A stretch of 64,000 bases of DNA from Bradysia coprophila (lineage: Eukaryota > Arthropoda > Insecta > Diptera > Sciaridae). The stretch spans positions 3,534,001-3,598,000 of the forward strand of contig NW_023503727.1 of NCBI RefSeq assembly GCF_014529535.1, written 5' to 3'. The notes under the pieces were generated by a model. It ran no database searches. It saw only the letters and a program-made list of their open reading frames with translations, and was not told the DNA's origin. This document shows positions 55,786 through 64,000 of the stretch, in pieces; position 1 is the stretch's first letter, and each line of letters begins with the position of its first letter. The translations under genes were made by a program, and so were the position numbers.

Positions 55786-58700
55786 ATGTTTACACCAAAT
55801 ATGAACTATCAGCGTTCAATCAGACCCGAAATGCCGTCATCTCATTACGTGTACCGTTCTACTCCGAGACAGTCATCCTTACAGCAAAGCGATCCGATAT
55901 ACGGGACTGGAATTCAGCACGCTGGCACGACGTATTTTAATACTGGACAAATACCCGCTCCATACAATCCAAATGCTACTTTCGTTGAGCGATCGACACC
56001 ATTCAGTGGAAGGCATGAATCAACCATGCTAAATTCCACGGCCAATTTTAATGACAGTGGAATATCGTGTACGTTGCCAGAAAACGATACAACCAATATG
56101 AGCTGGTCGTTTAACAGCAGCACATTATCGAATATGCATCGGGAAAAATTGAGCGGCAACGGGACCGTTACACTGCAACTGAGCAATTTGGATACAACGT
56201 ACGAACAGACATCTTTGAAGAAATTTTTAATCGGCAAGCTGCAATCGATTGCACCAATTTTGTCGTTTACATTCGAGGGAGTTGTCGCTAAAATTTGTTT
56301 GCCATCAATGGAAGACGCCAAACAGGTGGTATCGTATTTACACCGTAAGAAGGTCGGTCATAAGAGGATCTGCGTCTCATATACGAAGGATTGTTCGTCG
56401 CTGGACCCGTCAACATTGAAATGTCAAGTAGCTGGCTTATTGAAGGACATTCCGAACTATCGTCTGTCCATGTACAAGTTTCGTGAATTGTTTCAGTCCC
56501 GGTTTAAGACATCGATCAGCGTCGGCAATCTGTGTGCTATGAGCGATATCTGCACGATATCCGATAGTGCCAATGAGAAATTCGTTTGCCTTCGCCCGGA
56601 ATTGAGTCAATTGATCGAACGCGGTGAATTGAACGATTGTCTGCTGCAAAGTGTTCCGTATTGCAGCATTCACTTCAAGAAGGGACACCGTGGATGGGCC
56701 GAACAAGAAATCGAACCGTTGCCGAACGTATGGATGAGTGTGGCCGACGTTCGGTCGGTTATATTTGCGCTCACGCAAAAACACTCGAAAAATATTCCCG
56801 TCGCCAGTTTGATCCACTGCATCCAAAGTGAGTTGGCTTGTAACATCGTTCCGAACGACAAAGGCGTCAATTTTGAACATTTGTTGAGCTGTGTCAACGA
56901 AATTCAGATCACCACCAACAAGTTCGGCATCAAAGTTTTGAATTGGGTCACGGATCATAGCGAGAACAAGAAATTGTCGGACGACACATTCAACGCGAAG
57001 GGACAGTATGCAAAAAATTCCAGCCTGTCCGACGCATACGGCCAGTTTTCCAACGATGTCTACGAACTGTTGCAAACGTGTCCCAAGTCGACAATGAAAT
57101 TTGCACGGTTCATTCCCACGTATCACAATACATTCAACCGGCAGTGTCGCGTAGCCGATTATGGTTTTGTGAAATTGATTGATTTGTTCGACGCAATACC
57201 GTTGACCGTGCAGGTGCTTGGCGAAGGAGAAAACCGTTTGATTACACTAACCCATAAGCGTCAAATGCGTCGGCTGGCAGCTGAGCTGATCAAAGTCCTC
57301 CGGACCACCAACAGCAAATCGATTCGTTTGTTGAACATACCGAAAATCCTGTCGTCCAGCCAGAAGCATTTCGAGATCACCGATTTCGGCATCTGTTACC
57401 TGAAAGATGCGGTGGAAGAACTGTCGAAAAATGTTGCCATCATATCCGTCGAACCATTGTCCAATTCTGACGATATGTTGATCTCACTTCCGAAGAAGCG
57501 GACACCCAATGCCGAAGGTCGAAAAACATCCCAGTTTGCTGCTGAAACTATTGAACTGTTGAAGAGATCGCCGCAGTACACGATCGCTTACGAAAAGTTC
57601 TCCTGCAACTATCACTACCATTTCACCTATCAACTTCGCTTGAACGATTACGGGCACACCAAGCTGGCTGACATGATGGAATGCCTACAGGGAATAGTGA
57701 AGGTAAGTCTCTGACGGGTAAAGTTTCGCTGAAAAGGTCCAGCTAACCGAATTTTCGAATTTCCTTATTCCTCTGCATTTAGATCGAAATCTTCAATGAT
57801 GAAGACCGTAAGATCTACCTGTGTCCGAAAGTGGCACAACGTATTTTCTCTGAGCAATTGCGCGATATAACTGAACAGATCACCGGCAATAGCTTCACAT
57901 TCATAAACGTTTCCAAAGTGTTGGCGCTGCATAAGAAGAAGTTTGGCTATCAGATAAAACCGGAAACGCTTGGTTCGCTGGACATCTGGAATGGAATTAA
58001 GGCACTGCCGTTCGTCGAGGTAAGCAGACGTTACTGACTGACGTACGATTTTATCGACCTTCTACCAGAAGTTGATTGGAAAAAAACTTTTCTTCGTTCA
58101 GCTGATCGTCCAGAACGAGGAGAACTACATCATATGCCACCATGATGACAATAATTACAAGTTTAAAAGCCACGTAATCGTTTTGTTGCTGGAGAGTATG
58201 ACCACGGATTTGTTGGGCAAGAAGTATGTCACCCTGAGCCACCTCATTAACACGTATTTCGAGAAATTCGGCGAAGAGATGAACGACAGTTTCATCGAGT
58301 CAATGAATCATTTGATCGACATCCAGATTGAAAACAACGCGCACGTTGTGAGTCTGTCGAAGTTAGCGGTTTTCCTGATGTCAATCATTAACACACTGAA
58401 ATTGGGACCTTCGATGACGGTCGGCGAACTGAAGACGAAAATTAACACGAAGATCAACCTGACCAATGCGTGCTTTGAAATCGGTAATCGAAATTTCGCT
58501 TTTGTTACGAGAAATCTTTTACTTCATTAATTTTAACATTTTGAGGTGAACGATTGACCAATCGACAGACTTAATCAAAAACTTGTTTGTCGTTTTGTCC
58601 AGGGTATCCCGATTTGAAGGCAATTATCGAATCGTTCGGAGACATGTTCGTCATTCATTCACCTGATGGTACCAGTGAATGGGGTGACAGAAGTGAAATT

Positions 58701-59500
58701 ACTTTGAACAAATCGAGTGTTTGTAAGTTTCACCTTGTCGACTCACTCTTGATGGTCATTCCCCTCAAATTTGGTTTCTGTTTTACAGTCGCCAGTGAAA
58801 AACACCCCAACATCGATCACAACCGAAGTTTCAAGGTGCCGATCAAGAGATCTTTCCAGTCGACACTAAACACAACCATTCCCTTATCAGCCAACCGCAG
58901 CGATAGCCAGAATGGTAAAAGTGCAAACAGTTCGTTCGGAAGCAATCCGCGCGTCCCACTCGGAGAGATTGGACGAACCTCAAATTTTCAACCTTGTGTT
59001 CGTGGAAGCTATTCCGAAATGCCATTAAAGTTCATGCGCACCAACAATAACGAAATGATTCCGAACAATTCGACCATGGGCTTAGAGAAAGAGAACGTCA
59101 ACTACTACGGTTGGTTAGCATGCATCTTCGACCGGTGATAAACCTGAACCGTCGTTTTATTTCGTTCGCAGGCAACGAAGTCCAGTCGAACGCATCGCCA
59201 CAGAATTTAAAAATGAGGAAGAAATACTCGTTGAAGCGCACACACGATCAGCTTCCAGCCAGTCATTTGGATGACATCGAAGAAATAATTAACAATAAAA
59301 TATCCACTCAGAACCTACTGTCCCATTATCTGGCACCACCGAAACCGGATACTCCGGTTCAAAGCGTACGGCCATCTTCAACCTATCTACCAAATGTCAA
59401 AGCAAAAATTAACCTTCAATTTCCTTCCATTGACAGTCTATTCCGTTCTGGTTGGACCCGATTTGGCGCAGCAGTCCTCAAGGATCGAATGAACCGGTAA
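55786..59500 (+). CDS. MARF1: MARF1-like protein: RRM plus about eight LOTUS domains, six coding exons
   Basis: Exons 55786-57702, 57783-58019, 58102-58483, 58603-58722, 58789-59109 and 59172-59500 join in correct phase and give 1101 residues. The acceptor tcctattgcag just before the ATG suggests an upstream leader exon. Residues 1-120 are Ser/Thr/Asn-rich. An RRM spans about 124-203 (TVTLQLSNLDTTYEQTS to GHKRICVSY). LOTUS/OST-HTH domains follow from about 210 to 850 (VAGLLKDIPNYRLSMYKFRE, VYELLQTCPKSTMKFARF, AAELIKVLRTTNSKSIRL, AAETIELLKRSPQYTIAYEK). The C-terminus is low-complexity. Mammalian MARF1 also has an N-terminal NYN RNase. None is visible here, as is known for the fly protein, which acts by recruiting CCR4-NOT to mRNAs during oocyte maturation. 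The stop TAA overlaps a consensus splice donor. Confidence 0.93.
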
Positions 59501-59586
59501 GTTGAAAAGTAATTTTTTTCTCGGTAGATGGTATCTGTTATCCTACGTTGCCTGCTATCGACGTAGCATTCTCTTATAAATAGTCA

Positions 59587-59592
59587 AATAAA
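59587..59592 (+). terminator. Poly(A) signal after MARF1
   Basis: AATAAA lies 87 bp past the TAA at 59500 and supports that stop as the real end. It falls at the edge of a dispersed repeat. Confidence 0.45.
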
Positions 59593-59877
59593 CGATGAAA
59601 CAAGTGAAGTAAAAGATGTCATGTCAAACACATCAACGAAATATTTCAAACAAACGACGTAGTAAATTTAACGAATTGGTCGCGATATGTTTGCCGTTTC
59701 AATACGAAATCTTTTATTTTGTTCCGCCTGTAACAAGATCTAACTTCGACGAACTGAAACTAACTGATTGGAAATTCCTGAAAATAATTTAAAATTTCGA
59801 AATTTAGAAATTTTGAGAATTTGAAGTATTAAATTTGGAATTTTGAAGGATTACCGCCGGGAACTTTGAAATAAGTG

Positions 59878-61324
59878 AGAGGACTTCTTCTGAAAAACAG
59901 CAAACCGAAATCGGCCGCATTTTCTATTGGAATTTTTAGCCCCGTACGAAGTACGAAGGGGCTTATAGGATTACGATGCCGTGTGTAATTGATGGAATTC
60001 GAAGCAAACGGTAAGGGCAAAGTGTTTGCCTATGTTCATAGATGACGAATCCGCAATAAAAATTTGGGCCGTCTGTCCGTCTGTCTGTCACGTCGATATC
60101 TTGAGTAAATCAAATCCGATTTCAAAATTTTTTTTTTCCTTGAAAGATAGTCAAAATAGTGAGGCTAAGTTCGAAGATGGGCATATTCGGGTCGGCCCTT
60201 CGTGATTTAGGGCCACCTAAGTGATTTAAGGTCTTTTGGTGATATTTATGGCAAAATAAACGATGGAAATGTAAATGACCCGGCAAATGATAGGTATGTC
60301 AATACCAATCCAGGAAAAAAAAAGTTTTTTAAAATCGGGTGAGTGGACCGTGAGTTAGGGCCTTAGAAGTGAAATGCTACTAGGGCCCTATGTGTATTTT
60401 ACATAGAACTCAAGTAAATTTCATCCGTTTTTCGTAATTTTTGTTTGATTTGGAAGGTAATCAAAGGCCGAATAGAATGTAGTTGAAAAAAAAAAATTTG
60501 GGTCCTTGGACTAAGGCCACTACTAGGGCCCTATGTGCATTTTACATATAACTCGAGCAAATTTCATCCGTTTTTCGTAATTTTTGTTTCATTTGGAAGG
60601 TAATCAAAGGCCGAATAGAATGTAGTTGAAAAAAAATTAAATTTGGGTCCTTGGCCTAAGGCCGCTACTAGGGCCCTATGTGTATTTTACATATAACTCG
60701 AGCAAATTTCATCCGTTTTTCGTAATTTTTGTTTCATTTGGAAGGTAATCAAAGGCCGAATAGAATGTAGTTGAAAAAAATTTTAAATTTGGGTCCTCGG
60801 ACTAAGGCCACTACTAGGGCCCTATGTGTATTTTATATATAACTCGAGCAAATTTCATCCGTTTTTCGTAATTTTTGTTTCATTTGAAAGGTAATCAAAG
60901 GCCGAATAGAATGTAGTTGAAAAAAATTTTAAATTTGGGTCCTTGGACTAAGGCCGCTACTAGGGCCCTATGTGTATTTTACATAGAACTCGAGCAAATT
61001 TCATCCGTTTTTCGTAATTTTTGTTTCATTTGGAAGATAATCGAACACCGAATAGAATGTAGTTGAAAAAAAAATTAAATTTGGATCCTCGGACTGACGC
61101 CGATACTAGGCCCTATGTGCATTTATACTCAATAAATTAAAATTTTAGGGCTATTTGAAATTTTTGTTTTATTTGAAAGGAACGGAAATTTCTCGAAACT
61201 GGAGAAATGTTTGTAAGAAAAGTGCATGTTTTCGGTTTTGGATCGAGCACATGGGCACATTTAAAAAATTCCAATAGAAAATGCGTCCGATTTCGGTAGG
61301 ATGTTTTTCAAAAGAATCCCTCTG
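59878..61324 (+). mobile_element. GCCCCGTACGAAGTAC-family element, copy 3, with about 57-bp inverted ends
   Basis: Inverted ends AGAGG.CTTCTTCTGAAAAACA through accgaaatcggccgcatttt and ctattggaattttt lie at 59878-59940 and about 61268-61324. Inside are TAGCCCCGTACGAAGTACGA, the conserved tgttcatagatgacgaatcc, a GTCT/GTCC run and a minisatellite. Copies at 10685-12145 (inverted) and 18868-19990 share the core but not these outer ends, so the core may be nested inside another element here. Confidence 0.7.
60381..61130. repeat. About 145-bp minisatellite, six units
   Basis: tagggccctatgtg recurs at 60381, 60524, 60669, 60815, 60961 and 61107. Units match the inverted array at 10742-11480. Confidence 0.9.
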
Positions 61325-61434
61325 ATGTATTTTGTCTCAGCTGTTTTTCAGCTGATCCACTCGTACAAACAAATGTGAATGTGCGAATACTTGCTTACAC
61401 GGGTGAACAATGTAAAAATTTATCTGTTTGTATA

Positions 61435-61579
61435 CAGTTAGAGGCAGCGACATTTTCACTTTTTTCAGCCGATCCACACAAAGAATCAAAACCACTATCA
61501 CTACCACGCGTGTAGTGTGTAGCAGCTGCAACCATATAAATGGTTTTGAGTTATGCTGAAATTTCACTGCCTCTGACTG
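61435..61579. mobile_element. TA-flanked Tc1/mariner-type MITE, 145 bp
   Basis: TA at 61433-61434 and 61580-61581 flanks CAGTTAGAGGCAGCGACATT and aatttcactgcctctgactg. Single related ends occur at 49317 and about 37300. Confidence 0.85.
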
Positions 61580-61581
61580 TA

Positions 61582-64000
61582 GAAATTTTCAAGAAATTTA
61601 TTGATAAAATGAATCACACCGTTTGACCGCTACGGATGGAATGATGACTCGATATAATGCAATCACTGAGAAGAGTGCGGGTGGTGAACATGCAATGTGC
61701 TGAATGAATAATGAACCGCCGCAAGTTCATGAAATTCTTAAAAATTCCATAAAACAACTGAAAATTCTCAAAATTCCTGTAGAACATTCCCTGTCGTTTT
61801 TGCCTCGGTTTTTTCGTATAATGAGATATGACTATCAGCCCTAAAACATTTCCAAATCATTCAACAGCTGAACATTCCGATTCCCGAATTGAAAACGTTT
61901 CCGTTTCTACCAAAGCTTGATACGCCTACGATGATGGCACGTTTGTCACGAGAGGGAAGATTCAAATTTAACGCATAGAAGGGAAACGATCAATTGATTT
62001 AAAAAGTGCACACCGATCACACCAACACATTAACCAAAGATGAAAAGTGAAAAAAAAAAAAAAAATTTAAATTAAGCATTGCTGGGTAGATGGGAGTAAT
62101 TTATTGTGATAAAAGAAAACAAAAAAAATAATTTTAGGAAATTATCTACTAATTTAAGAAGAAATTGAAATTTGTAATCATTGAAATTGTATTTTAAAGC
62201 ATAAAACTAACACAAAATGCATAAAGCAAAAAAGGAAAAAAAAATAAGAAAAGAAAATCGAATCGTCGGTAATACGAAGCCCGACAACCATTTGACTAAC
62301 ATTTATTAATTTAGGGAAAATCATTGTGAAAAACGATTTATTTATACAAAAAAAAAAATTCTTCAAGGATTTAACTCTATTATTAAGCTGGAACACTTCT
62401 CTTTTGTATGAATAACGTTTAGAATAATTTGGAAGTTAATTAGTTAATTGGCGCGGGATAAATTGAAAAGGATTTATACTAACATTAGAATATTATTTAG
62501 TAAGATTATGGTGATTTTGTAATTGTTATTTCTCTCCTCTTTAGACTTTAAGTTCAAATCTATTGATCATTTTGGTCCTACTCACACGAGAATTATAATT
62601 ATACTAATTAGATAATTGATTTAGCTAAATTAAATTATTATTATTATTATTGCATGGAAAACATTGGACTTTGATTTTGCAGAGCTGATTCCCTCCGACG
62701 AAAAGACACGTCATTTTGAGGCTGACGAAAATAATCATTTTGAGAGCCGTACACCAGTTAAAGAGATTTTTTGAACGGTGAAACAAATGAAGTAGAAGAT
62801 GTCGTGTCAAACGGATCAATGAAATAATTCAAACAAAATATGTAGTAGATTCAACGTGTGATACGTCTGCCTATTCAATACAAAATCTTTTATTACACAT
62901 ACGCCTATGGCAACATCTAACTTTGCCAGGGTGAGCCTAGAGCTTATTTTTGGGAATCTTATTTCTGAAAATTCCGAAAAATTCAGAAAATCATGTCCGG
63001 AGCGAGATAGCGGAGGTTTTGACGCAGTCTAACTCCCAAAAAAAGAACGAAGAAAATTTTTTGAGACGCGTCAACTATGTATAGCCGAACATTTCAGTTT
63101 CTATATCATCACTAAATCATAAAATTCTCGCTTTAAATACGAACAAAACGAGCTATCACTAGACTATGTAGGTTCAAAATTGCCGGAGATACATCGTTTT
63201 GAAATTGGTCACTTTTCATACAAAATACACCAAATTGACTTTTCCCAAACAATCAAAATCTTTCAACTTACTCTGTATGTTTCTATCTATCTATCGACGG
63301 TCGATCTCGGAAACTAGTCAGCCAATCTCCATGAAATTTTGCAGGAACCTCAGGGTGGGCATAAAAATGAAAATGTGATACGCCATTACCCCAGGAAAAA
63401 CCAGAATTTTGTTTTATTGGCCTCGAAGTGGTTTCTGAGTGTGGTTTTCGAGGGTCGGGAACGCGTTTTCGGCTGTAGCTTAGCTGTATTGAAACCTACA
63501 GAGGCGTGCGACCCATCAAATGAAAGGTATTCGTAACACAATTCGAACAAAAGAAAAATTAGATTCGTTTGAGCTAGAGTGATTAGAGTGACCAAATTTT
63601 GAGCTACTCGAGCGTAGGATGAAAGGACTAATATTTTTTTGGGTTATGAGAGATAGAGAATTACTTTCTTCGGCAAAGTCTCAGAGTTTTACGAGTAGAA
63701 AAGAAGGGCATTTGCGAAAAATGTCGAAAGTTGGAAATGGGTGGGTCAATTGGGGTTTTGGAGATATTTCTTGAATGGTGGCAGATAGAGAATTACTTTC
63801 TTCGTCAAATTTTCGAATTTCGTCAAATTTTCTGAATTTCGTCAGATTTTGGAATTTCGTCAAATTTTCGATTTTCGTCAAATTTTCGATTTTTGTTAAA
63901 TTTCGTCAAATTTTCGTTAAATTTCGTCAAATTTTCGATTTTCGCCAAATTTTCAAATTTTGCCAGATTTCCGAGTTTCTGTTATAAATTGTTATAAAAA
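61582..64000. other. No supported gene; repeat remnants
   Basis: 61839-61978 may hold a terminal exon (see findings). 62770-62935 is a dispersed repeat shared with 59585-59760. 63270-63600 resembles a divergent mobile-element body, and 63785-63970 is an aaattttcgtc/gatttcgtc low-complexity run. Open frames here are not supported. Confidence 0.4.
63785..63972. repeat. aaatttcgtcaaattttcg low-complexity tandem run
   Basis: A unit of about 17-20 bp (aaattttcgaatttcgtc with changes) repeats about ten times, close to the window end. Confidence 0.8.

Noticed and set aside
56437-57126. 229-codon minus-strand open frame in MARF1
   Set aside because: Antisense shadow of MARF1 exon 1. Codon bias of the real gene keeps the opposite frame open.

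Overview
This is AT-rich nuclear DNA from an insect, most likely a lower dipteran such as a midge or fungus gnat. That is inferred from the gene set (TOR, the TFIIIC subunit GTF3C3, a MARF1-type LOTUS protein, a GT31 glycosyltransferase), from the 50-110 bp GT-AG introns, and from the dense load of small inverted-repeat DNA transposons. No species name can be justified from sequence alone. All genes are spliced, so coding spans below are exon chains that I checked for splice sites and reading phase by eye.

Layout. 0-3 kb: a 109-bp satellite array. 3.6-5.1 kb: a two-exon F-box gene (+). 5.1-9.1 kb: nested inverted-repeat elements. 9.6-12.4 kb: a three-exon gene (+) whose second intron is filled by repeats, convergent with GTF3C3 (-, 12.7-15.5 kb). 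15.5-21.4 kb: repeats, including a 2.0-kb hAT-type element and a gene remnant split by a small hAT-type element. 21.6-22.2 kb: a four-exon gene (-) for a 68-residue secreted cysteine-rich peptide; its exons are too short to appear in a simple ORF scan. 23.1-24.8 kb: a second hAT-type element. 27.1-34.9 kb: the full TOR kinase gene (+, eight exons). 35.6-39.6 kb: a 4-kb TTAA-flanked foldback element. 43.1-44.7 kb: a Crypton-like tyrosine recombinase (-) with one in-frame stop. 45.4-46.6 kb: a beta-1,3-galactosyltransferase-like gene (+). 47.2-48.6 kb: a second copy of the 109-bp satellite, inverted. 50.6-52.0 kb: a foldback element built of ACGATA/TATCGT palindromes. 53.9-55.6 kb: a smaller relative of the 4-kb foldback. 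55.8-59.5 kb: MARF1 (+, six exons). 59.9-64 kb: repeats and unassigned DNA.

The host genes are unrelated housekeeping or developmental genes and form no operon or pathway cluster. TOR controls growth, GTF3C3 serves RNA polymerase III transcription (a process TOR regulates in other eukaryotes), and MARF1 acts on mRNAs in the germ line. The most original features are the secreted peptide with its duplicated phase-1 exons, the CGATA palindrome foldback, the TTAA foldback family (1.1, 1.7 and 4.0 kb), and several transposon insertions whose empty site or target duplication can be read directly.
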